Positions 8,988 to 18,510 of a stretch of 33,807 nt of DNA are shown here, piece after piece. The notes under the pieces are model-generated. The model was not told where the DNA came from and ran no database searches. It was given only the letters and a program-made list of their open reading frames with translations. The stretch lies in contig JBAMDO010000362.1 in the NCBI GenBank assembly GCA_037074765.1, positions 1 to 33,807 of the forward strand. The letters are read 5' to 3'. The DNA is from Mansonella perstans. Taxonomy: Eukaryota > Nematoda > Chromadorea > Rhabditida > Onchocercidae. Position numbers and translations under genes: made by a program. Numbering within the stretch: the stretch's first letter is position 1; each line of letters begins with the position of its first letter.

Positions 8988-11940
8988 TCAACTTCCTACG
9001 CTAGGGGAAAATAATACTGTGACGCCTGTACCGGTCGAATTGAACGAGGGTGAGAAAGCGCTTGGTGAAAAAACTACCAGAGCGATATAAGATGGAGAAA
9101 AAAAAGACGGTGATAAGACAAATGGGCTTGCGACTAGAGCGCCAAGTGCCGATGGTGAAAAAATGGAAGGATTTAGAGCAAATGGGCTCAAAATAGCAGG
9201 TGAAAGTACGGATGGTGAAAGGACACCCGGTGATAATGCGCTAGGCGATAATACCGAAGGTGCCAGTGCAGCAGGACTTAGAAGGCTTGGATTGAGAGTA
9301 TACGGCGATAGAATAAGTGCAGCAAATGCTACTGGTGATAAAACTGCAGGACTGAGTACTGTTGGAGATAAGATCGTAGCGAGAAACGCACCTGGACTTA
9401 ATATAGAAGGACCAAGAACTGATGGAGAAAGAAGTGTTAGTGCAAATGCTACTGGTGATAGGATAGATGGTTTTAAACTCCCTGGTTGGAGAACAGTTTT
9501 AACGAAAGCACTTGCGTCTCGCCGACTCCGACGTATTTTCAGTGAAGAATGCATCTGAGCCATTTTACGGATGTCAGTGAGGACATAGCGGTACATATCA
9601 TCTTCACTTAATGAAATGAAAAAATCCAGTGCTTTGCTGTTGTTTAAAGGTGATTGTGGTCCATAGAACATTATCAATTGTTTTGGAGTCATCATCGAGA
9701 ATCCAGTTGTATTGAAATCCATCAACTGTAGTATTTTATATTATTGCTAAAAATGCTAGACTCGAGACTGGAAAATATCGCAATTCTCAGTTAGAAAGTT
9801 GTCTGAAAATCTTGATTTTGGTCCTTCTGCTTCTTATTCCTTCAGGAAATTTAGGAAATCGTTAAAGGAATACTTATAAAAAAAACAATCGAACCTGCTT
9901 CGGCGTAAGAGAATGCGTTAAGTTTTCGAAAAGTTCCACCTTCCTGGCCATTTCTGGATCAATTTCTGTCACATTTTCTTTCGTGAAAAACATTGGTTGA
10001 CCATCAATTCCACGTGGCATTGATTTATAAGCGGGTGGCAGCCAGTCTAATTTTTGCTTTTCCTGAGTACTTTTCAAAAAATCATTAAGCTGAATTTGTT
10101 TAATTGATTGAAAATAAAGAAGATATTATGCATATTCGAACCTTTAATTTTTGTATTGCATCAATTGTACCGGATGCTTCGATGATGAAGTTAAGCCATT
10201 CCTCATAATCTCTGTTGCCGGCAACTTTTAGCAATTTCGGAATACTAGTCAGTGCTTCTATACCTTTGCCTTTATCATGCAAACTAAACAGCGAGGGCGA
10301 TAGAATGCTAATCTGAAAGAAAGGTTTTTTCAACAATGAAAGAAAACAAACTGCTTACTTGACATTCTCTTGAAATAATCGTTCACTAAACCCAACTTCA
10401 ACAACTCCTAAGCTTACCTGATCGTCGGCATTATCAGGTACCACTGATAGCAAACGCGGCGAACCAAATCTGAGAGTCTTATTTTCTAATTTTGTACCAT
10501 TGGCACCACCAAGAACCATCGCAAGTTTAACTGCTTGCTGAAAAAGTCGAGTGACTTCCAACGCCTTTTTCGTTATCGGATCGTTTTTATCCAAACCTTG
10601 TAGAACATGATCTGGTATATGTAATTCCTTTGCCAGACGTTTTTCATCCTGAACATCTTTCGTGGAAAAACCATTACAAAAAAGGATGGAAATTTTATCT
10701 TTATAGATTGGTCACTGAACATTCCGTTGTGCATCGTGTATATTCATCCATTGAATGGGAATAGGAATCAAGCAGAAAAACTCAATCTGTCTACCAAAAT
10801 TACCGAATTCGATCTGAGGGTTTTTTCATTAAAATCCTCACCGGTGTTAGTCTCGGTTTCGCATTTTTGAAATACTGATTCAATGAAAATCGTTTTTTCA
10901 ACTGCTCAGCAAAGTCATTCTTTTCTTTTTCTCGCCTTTTCATACTTTCGATGTCGTACATCATTTTTTTCCATCTAAATTGCTATTCATTTTTTAAATA
11001 GTGCTAAAATTCAACTTGTGAAATGAATTTCATCGCTCTCTGCTTTGGTTTGGTTCATTTCAATTCGGACACAATCCTACTTTTGATAGTGATAAGTTTC
11101 AAGAAAATCATTGAAACTAACGATGAATTCGGATCCTTATTTTTGACAACTCTCGTCATCTCCGATAAATATTTGCCCACAATGCCGAAGGGAGTTAAGT
11201 GTTCATATTCGGTATGTAACTTATAATTATGCCGATTGATTACACTTCGTCGTGTACGAAATTCCATTTGTTTCTTTCTTCTGCCTCGCTTCACATCAGT
11301 GTGGTGTGATTCAGATTGAATTGAAGCATTAATTGTCTTCTTCTGCTTTTCTTCCAGCAATTTTTGCAGCTTTTGCATATGGGAAACTGTACAAGAAGTG
11401 AGTAATTATCAGTTAAATGGCTCTAACTAAACATTAAATTAACGATTCAATTTTGCTGTGTGAATAGCTCAAGTTAGTATAATTCGACTGAGAATAGTAC
11501 GTATCAAAGTTATTTGCTTCATCCTGAGATCCAAATTTTTAAGTGTTCAAGTTATCAAATCTTCCGCCAGAGGCATGAGATAGCTGCACTAACACCTAAC
11601 AGAAATTTATCTTTTGGCGTAAAAATGATACATACTTCTTGTAGGATCTATCTTTGGTTTTGCGTCAATAGCACGAACCACACATCGCGCCTGCTGATGA
11701 ATGTCTTCAGCAGCTTTTGAACACTTTTGCAATCGATTCCGTTCATACTCATTCAACTTGCTTAGACTGAAGTGAACAGTTTTCTAACAAAAAATTTTCT
11801 AATTTTGAAAAGAAATACATATATGGACGTGACGACGAGAACTGACGATCGTCGGCGATGGCCAAAATCTTTCTCCTGTTACCTCTCATTTTATCATCAA
11901 TGATGAAATAGTATATCATTAATAAATATAAAATAGGCAT
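8988..11940 (-). CDS. MLT-10-like moulting-cycle protein, copy B (intact repeat exon)
   Basis: Paralogue of the gene at 127-3063, with every core exon matching in length. Predicted exons: about 11837-11940 (start MPILYLLMIYYFIIDD, a hydrophobic signal-like segment followed by a basic stretch; its donor is weak); 11636-11766; about 11071-11386; 10842-10974; 10418-10648; 10142-10312; 9895-10089; 8988-9725. The last exon is one open frame of 245 codons. It begins LMDFNTTGFSMMTPKQL, has a basic KIRRSRR patch, and ends in about 160 residues of LSP / SPSxL repeats and the C-terminus FSPSVGS. Without the first exon the product is about 637 residues, in the size range of the family. By family knowledge the protein would be secreted by the hypodermis and act during moulting. 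The first exon and the donor of the third exon are inferred only from phase and conservation between the two copies. Confidence 0.85.
8994..9482 (-). repeat. Proline-rich tandem repeat (LSP type) inside MLT-10-like copy B
   Basis: About 160 codons of degenerate 5-6 residue units such as SPSVLSP, SPAVLSP and SPSALGA, with regular spacer variants (PVAFAL, PGAFLA). This is the proline-rich tandem repeat typical of the MLT-10 family. The reverse strand reads as open Gly-Asp-rich frames, which is a by-product of the repeat composition. Confidence 0.9.
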
Positions 11941-12560
11941 CGCATTTGCTGAGAAGCAAATATGCAAAGTTATGCATTTCTGTGAAGTTATTTTAGGTCT
12001 AAAACTTTGAGAAGTTATGTTAGATCTTTTGGAGATATTGAAAAAAATATTCAAGTTTTGGAGAGATTACTAGTTGTCATAATAATGGACGATGCGTAAT
12101 ATATTTATTTGAAATTGTCAAATGAAAGTGAATGTCGTGAAAATTTGAGAATTTGTATGGAAAATAGTTGTGCGAGAAGAAAATTGTTCTCCAACTAGAG
12201 AGAATAAGGATGAAAACGAGAGTTCGGATATTGCAAGAAACTGAACTCAAAAATATGTTCAAAAATATGATAAATTCTGTTGAAGTGAGGATGTCCTAGA
12301 TAACATGTCCTCAAATGAATTTGGCTTTCAGTAACCTCTAGCTTCATGCAAGATTTTAAATATTTCAATAGCTGTCTTTATGTTCTTAACAAAATCAGCA
12401 GATTTACATAAACCTTTTACAGTAACTAAGCACCAGCATTTTAATTAACGGATTGAAAGACGATAGATAAATATCTCATCATCTATCTCACAAATATTTT
12501 AACTTGGATCAATTTACACCAGAAATTTACATTTGGATTTTTCTTATATTCGCAACTGAA

Positions 12561-12879
12561 GGAGACCAGACATTTTGAGAGAGATAATTAAATTTCATGA
12601 TTGGAAATACTTAATTTGGTCGATTTAGATTGTCCTATTAGTATCTCGTGTTCCTGATTATTTAATGAGGAGACTATTAATTAAAATGGGGAACAACAGA
12701 GCAATTTATTGTTGTAAAAGTTTTATTTCCTTTAAAAACAACTGAAACTTGAGTTCATCTACATTAACATGGTTTTCATTGATTTTTGCTTTGAAAATCT
12801 AGTCTTTCAATTCGAGCATTTAATTTTTGCTTCTTTCTTGTCCTACAGAACAATGCCAGTATTTGTGATCTTTGAATTG
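12561..12879. other. Spacer between segment B and BEL/Pao remnant
   Basis: No gene. It may hold further integrase-region sequence of the BEL/Pao element on the minus strand, too damaged to assign. Confidence 0.4.
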
Positions 12880-15800
12880 CACGCTGTTCTATATAGATGA
12901 ATATTTCTTCTTCCTGCAAAATGAGACTTGTTGTCGACTGACAACAAATTTCAAACTATCAGTAGGAGTTCTCGTATTACTAGAGGTGCTCCATTTGTCG
13001 GGAGGAATTTTGAGACCAGTTTCTTTCAATCCTTTTTTCGCTAATAGTTCAATAAATTTAGGAGCCAATACAGTCGTTCTTAGTAACTTTGACCATTTAC
13101 TAGAACGACTTTCATTTATGAGTTGAAATATCTTTTCAAAAATTTCTTTCAAAAATATCCTTTCAAAAATTTATTCTTTTAAAAATTCTAGTAACCTTTG
13201 CGATAATTTTTGCTTCTTTTTCTTCATCATTTTCGTCTTCTGAAGATTCGAACTTTTAACGGTCAAATTGATTCTTATCTTTGTCGAACCATTTCACAGT
13301 GCTTTGAAGTTCCTCAATCTCTTCGGCAGTAGAAATTTTCCTTATTTCATCAACTCGATTTTGTATGAATATCGACAGTAATTTCGGGTAACTTTTTACC
13401 CAATATGATGAATATTTGAAATCTGACATTTGAAATGATATAACCTTGATGTCTTCTAAATCCATTTGTTTTATATAATGCTTTTACTCTGATAAGTACG
13501 ACTAGTAATTCTAAACGAAGTATCTCTTTAGTCAGGGAGAAAAAAGATAGAAGAGAAGAGCAGAAGCATTTTAATGATTGATTTTGTTTCGCAGTACTTT
13601 TGAAAAAAGAGAGATGATAAGATTCAAAAGGGAATCCTTTTAGAAATATAACATAAATTCTTCGCGATAACATTATCTGAGATATCTCTGACCAAAGGAT
13701 GTTTTCTTTTCAGGATTTAATTCCAGTTGTAGAGATGTCTTTTCTATATTAGCGATTATTAACTGTCTCCATCATTCAGAAGCGAAGGAATGCTCTCACT
13801 ATATCTGATTATCGACGATTCTCGATATAATACGACATTTTAGATTCTAGCTCTTTAATAATGAGCTAAAGCGTTGTAAACGATTCGCAATTGTATCCTT
13901 GTTAGGGGTTATAACTTCTTGAATAATAAATAATACCAACCTGATCCATTTCCAATTGTACTTTCTCAGTTAAGTCTGAATGTAATTGATTTCGAATAAT
14001 TTCTTCATATTGGTGTACCGTTTCTCTGGGCCAGAGCTGTTCAATTAAACTTCTTAGGCAGCCATAATGTAGCTCAAAATTGCAGTTCAGTTTGATCTTC
14101 GTTTCCTTCATGATCCTGTACTTGATATCGCCAGTTTCGTTGAAGATGGTTCTTTTAATTTGCTCCAATGTTTCTTCATCATCATCAGCATTAGGTTTTT
14201 TTTGAATTTCCATGAATTTTAATTTCTAATATTGTACCACAACCGATCCACGACTTATGTTGACCATACATTTTATCTAGCATTAATATTTTAAAGTTTA
14301 GATGTATCTCCACTTCCACAATCGTAATTCCAATTTTGTATGAAGTTGAGAAAACCCTGATTTTGCTTTTTGACTTTTTTCAGCTGAATAAATTTGAGGT
14401 GGCTAGTTCCAATAAGTACATCAAATTGCTTCCAATGGATCTTCCAAACTCTCAAACCTTTAACTTATCTATGTCTAATATCTTAACCATTTGTAGCTTA
14501 CTCATTAAGAAATCGTTTATTTAGCTTATGTAGTTATAGTTTCCTTTCCTTTGGTTATTATTTCTAGTTATTATCTCTAGTTATTATCTAAAAGTTTACC
14601 CATTTTGATATGGATACAATTTCACTTCTTCTTTCTCTATTCGAGTTAGATTTAATAGATCTTTGGATATAAAAGATAACTATGAAGCGACATCAACATT
14701 TTAATTTCTTTACATAAATTAAAATTCCCTCGTTATTGAATTAGTTTGAGTTGAAAAGTCATAATATTCCTTCTTCTAAATGATTTGGTTAGTTTTTTGA
14801 TCCTTGTTGTATTGTTAAGTGTTATTAATAGGCTCGTATCCTTTTTATAACATCTATCATTGCTATGTCCTTTTTGAAACAAAGTTTGCACGTATCGATT
14901 GCTTTTAGACGGCTAATTCGATGAAAGTATTAGGGCACACATGACATTCGTTATCCGAGTGGTCTTTATTACAAAAGATAATGTCCTCTTTTTACTCTTC
15001 CTTTTCGTTGTTGAAAATTCAGAATTGCGGCCAACGCTAAAGTTTCGCCAAAGATATTTCGTTCCTTAGTTTACGCCTGTTGAACTTCATTCCATTTTTA
15101 GTATTTAGGACTGATTGCTTCGAAGTTGTGCATTTTATACTAATTGGTCTCCAAGAAATTGTCTTACTTTAGATACCGACCAAAATCTACCTTTTTTGCT
15201 GATACATTTTGTCCAATATCCATGTCAGCAGTCTGCTTTCAACTGCAGATTCGGTACAAGAATGCTCCAGTTTTTTTCTTAGAGCTAATTGTCGAAGAAC
15301 CTTTACTACTGCTTTGGCGCTTTGTCGTTTCTTTTAATAGATTGCAGTCCGTTATAGAGCTTTAGTTATAGCAGACCTTTCGTCAAATTTATCTAATAAC
15401 ACTTTTCTTATTGTTCCATAATTCTTCGGAACAATATCATAGGCTTTTAAGCTTGCAATGCTTTTCCTTCAGTACAAGAAAATAGATGATTAAATTTTGA
15501 ATATCTGGAATTCCCTAGAATTGCTTGGGAAAGTATTACAGCATTAAAGCTAGAATTATCGCCATTGTCTTGGTCCTCGCTAAAAATAAGGAATGACAAC
15601 TGCAGTAGGCTTACCGTAATATGAGGAGTTGACTTTATTGGCTCTTTCTGCTGAATTGAGTCTTGTATTCTTTTATACATAGGGCCATACTATCTTCTAT
15701 ACTTCCACGTATTAAATTAAAAAACCTTTTTTTCCTTTTGTTATTTTGACGAATCCGTCCTCTTCTTTTCGTTTTTCTGAGCCAGCATATTTCTGGATGT

Positions 15801-15990
15801 ATTCCATGCGTTTCTGGTCGATTCGAGTGTTTTAATACACAATTCGAGGTCGTGATTTTTACTTCAATAATTGTTCCGTTAACCTCGAATTGTTGTCGTT
15901 TTCGCTCTATTGACAAACATTCTGGAGGCGTTAAATCCATTGTCTTCACTTCATTGAGAATTCTTCCTTGCCTGTAGGCCAAGTGTTATT
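12880..15990 (-). mobile_element. Degenerate BEL/Pao LTR retrotransposon (gag to start of integrase)
   Basis: Minus-strand remnant reading in the expected order, split over all three frames with stops. Gag: from 15982 (LTPPECLSIERKRQQFEVNG), then FNHLFSCTEGKALQA (15447-15500), KNYGTIRKVLLDKFDERSA and LQSIKRNDKAPK (15290-15420), then WSVSKVRQFLGD (about 15150). Nucleocapsid zinc knuckles: CNKDHSDNECHVCP and CKLCFKK..HSNDRCYKK (14838-14975, CX2CX4HX4C once a 1-nt slip is allowed). Protease-like end: QFDVLIG (about 14440). RT: 13902-14213 (NFELHYGCLRSLIEQL, MDQVGIIYY) and on to ANIEKTSLQLELNPEKK (about 13720). RNase H end: QNRVDEIRKIST (about 13350). Integrase N-terminus: KIIAKVTRIFKR and SSKWSKLLRTTV (13080-13210). 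No integrase core and no clear LTRs, PBS or polypurine tract were found. It is inactive. Confidence 0.88.
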
Positions 15991-16039
15991 GCTTACATAA
16001 ACAGCCGTTGTACCTCACCTTAGTCATCAATCTGTATTG

Positions 16040-17150
16040 AAATTTTAAAAATTTGTGCAGAGAAATAGTTGTGTTCGAAGAGAAATTGGCAGAACTTGAA
16101 TAAGTTGAAGCCGAGCAATTGGCGAAATTAAAAATTGCCAATAGAATTTAGGTATTGAACTAGGAGCAAATTTTCTTCAAATGGATACGTTCCAGATCAC
16201 ATATCCTCGCCTTTTATATTAAAAACAAATGAATTTGCTTACAATAACCTACAACTGCATATAAGGAATTTTTTTTTTACAATATTTCAACAGCCGCATC
16301 TAAAATTTTTGCAAAATTAACAGATGTACATAATGTAAATGTAACAACAATTAAGCCATGTGCATTATAATTAACAGATTGAAAGACGAGAGATTAGTGC
16401 TGTACCGTTTGTTTCACTGGTGCTGAAAATTTACATTTCGGATTTTTCCGATATTGAATGTGTTAGATTCATAGTTCCTTTAAAGTTTTCTTTAAACAGA
16501 CAAGTTTCACATTGCATATTTGCTCCTCTCTGAAAGCTCTAACCCATTTTAGGCTTTGTATTTTCCAGTGTTTTTTTGCCTCTGTTTTTCATTCAAAGAC
16601 AATTAATTTCCTGATGTACTTGCCGCGTAAATAAAATATATTGGATCCTCCGATAGCTCGAGACTACAATTCACTGTGAAAAAACTGACTATTGAGTGGC
16701 AATGCAAGCCATGATACTGCTGATTGCCTGATGAACCCATCGGTCAATTAGCTCAATTCCGGCCTCTGTTGATATTGGAATGTTTAACTTTTTACCGTCA
16801 TAATATTGCGCGCCAGGCATTGTTTCTCGTGTATATTGGATAGAACTTGAAACCGATCCAACGATGTTACCTGAATAAGGAACGAACAATTATTGAAAGA
16901 TGTACAGCTATTGAAACAGCAAAATGTGTCAAGGAAATATTTGAACTTACAAGCCATATATATCGCGAGTAACATAGCTGTCTGTTGATTCTGATTTTTC
17001 ATTGGATGATATGTGTGGTGTAAGTTCTGCAGTTCCAAAAGACAGTAATCTACAAATTAAGTTAAATAAAGCGGTTTAGTGGTTCAACGCTCCCTCTAAT
17101 AGTTGCAGTTTGGAATCGTCAGGCTTTCAACAGTTCAACTGATGGACTTA
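16040..17150. repeat. Paralogous block C (small-peptide gene and flanks)
   Basis: 16040-16735 aligns with 3270-3965, and 16640-17150 aligns with about 4376-4925. The first part is old and diverged; the exon 2 part (16660-16880) is nearly identical to 4390-4610. The block begins immediately beside the gag end of the BEL/Pao remnant. Confidence 0.75.
16689..17002 (-). CDS. Small predicted secreted peptide, copy 2 (77 aa, two exons)
   Basis: Exons 16951-17002 and 16689-16870, same lengths (52 and 182 nt), phase and splice signals as the copy at 4420-4728. The N-terminus is MKNQNQQTAMLLAIYMAC, diverged from copy 1 but again basic/polar then hydrophobic; after the join comes NIVGSVSSSIQY. Exon 2 differs from copy 1 at only 2 of 182 bases, while exon 1 and the intron differ at roughly a third of positions. 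Conservation of start, intron position and reading frame supports a real gene. No known family was recognised. Confidence 0.65.
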
Positions 17151-18120
17151 AATCCCTCAGCCACATGTTGGTGCAAAAGCTTTCTGAAATTACAAACTTA
17201 AAAAATACAAATTTTTCAAATTAATTTCTGCAGTGGTTAACCGCATTCAATATTTCTTTTTTTATGCGATTTTTTTATGCGAGTTTTTATGCGACTTAAA
17301 GGGTTGTGAATAATTTATTATTCTAATCTAAGCAAGTTCGTTTTATCAAATGGATTTGAAAAGCGGGGATGTTTTAGAATGGCGAGGATGTTCGAGAATG
17401 TTTTAAAGCGTTTCTAGTGCAAACAAGTATTACAGTATATTAAAGGAAAATATTAAAGAAAAAAATTAAAGAAAAATTATTGAAAAAAATATGAAAGAAA
17501 AATAGAAAACCTAGGTATCACATTTATTCATTATTGAAGATTTATAATTACGGCGAGCACAGTTTTTGTTCCTAAAGGTAATGTTTTAATTCTGAAATAT
17601 ATTTCCGCTAAGACGATGAATGAATTCTACTCGGGTCGAAATCGATTCTTAAAAGGACAGCATGAACTCATTTTTTTTTTCTCAGTTTCTTTGTAAAAAC
17701 GAGCTGTTTTTTAAAATAAATTTATCAACATTAGGTGTTACATTAATACTGCCTTTCCACGGAAACTAATTTATAATAACAAATCACTGGTGTCACATTT
17801 TTAATTACAATTAGGACAGCAATGAAAAAATTAACATTTTCTTGGCGCAAAATTACAAAAAGGAAGAAACCGAAAAGAAAAAATTGGTTCAAGTATTTAA
17901 TTACGTAATATAGTCTATTTAATCTTTAATTTAGGTTATTTTTCATCAGAAGTCGAACAAAATATTTGTACTCAGAATTATTAAAACGTCTTATTTTCTT
18001 TTTTGATTGAATCAATTTCGGCTAAGAGAAATTTTTGGTTTGTTTTTATTTTTTTTTTGTTTACTATTTCGATGTCCATTTGTGCAATCAGATTTTTAGA
18101 ATTTTCATTCACATAAAATT
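17151..18120. other. Intergenic, low complexity
   Basis: No gene seen. It contains an A-rich run at 17440-17510 (AAAGAAAAATT-like) and the short tandem repeat listed separately. Confidence 0.5.
17257..17294. repeat. Short tandem repeat, about 12 bp x 3
   Basis: Three consecutive copies of TTTTTTATGCGA or a close variant (the third is GTTTTTATGCGA). Function unknown; probably a simple slippage array. Confidence 0.75.
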
Positions 18121-18510
18121 TTAGTTAAACGGATTTCGATTTAACTGAAGCTTCTCTTGCGGTTGTATCCCTTCCAAATAATGAAAATGTACTTTCTCAT
18201 ACAAATTTAAATTCAGCGTTCCATCTTTTAAGATTCTGATTGAATCCACTTTTACACTTCTTTTCTTAATTAATTTTCTCCGCTTTCTTACTTTCAATCT
18301 TTCTATAATCTTTCCTGCCTTTTTGTCACTCAGCTTCATTTCTCCTTCCTCTTTTTTGGATCCAATTAAAATTCATTGCAACGATTTCATTTGCCATCTG
18401 TCACTTTAACTTCAAATTCAGCCCTATCTGTATTTCCAAGAATCCAGTCATATCATGCTTTGAATTTAATTTTTCACCCTCGACCTCGAAACGCTGTAAA
18501 TACGAATCAA
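18121..18510 (-). pseudogene. Possible remnant of unrecognised Lys-rich protein gene
   Basis: An ATG-started frame of 72 codons (18121-18339, start MKLSDKKAGKIIERLK, very basic RKRRKLIKKR patch, end NLNLYEKVHFHYLEG then PFN) lies downstream of readable but stop-broken pieces on the same strand: FEVEGEKLNSKHDMTG (about 18440-18494, after a TTTACAG acceptor-like site) and DRAEFEVKVTDGK (about 18390-18430). The pieces are in different frames and separated by stops with no convincing donors. I read this as coding remains, or a gene whose introns I cannot place. No family recognised. The short ORF alone could be chance. Confidence 0.3.

Larger units (their letters stand above)
8863..12560. repeat. 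Duplicated segment B (MLT-10-like unit)
   Basis: Second copy of segment 1-3690 in direct orientation. The match starts at the ATATATTTATAAC string at 8863 and fades out near 12560, about 300 bases before the recognisable edge of the BEL/Pao remnant. Confidence 0.9.

Noticed and set aside
12872..13126. Plus-strand ORF of 84 codons
   Set aside because: Opposite-strand shadow of the BEL/Pao integrase N-terminal region.
13902..14213. Apparent separate gene with a splice donor at MDQ|GTTGGT
   Set aside because: The text past the donor (VGIIYY) continues the BEL/Pao RT match, so the donor-like site is coincidental and the ORF is part of the element.
15447..15680. A 35-nt intron (GTAAGCC..TTTTTAG) inside a minus-strand ORF
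   Set aside because: Too short for a normal intron, splicing would create a stop, and the ORF is BEL/Pao gag.
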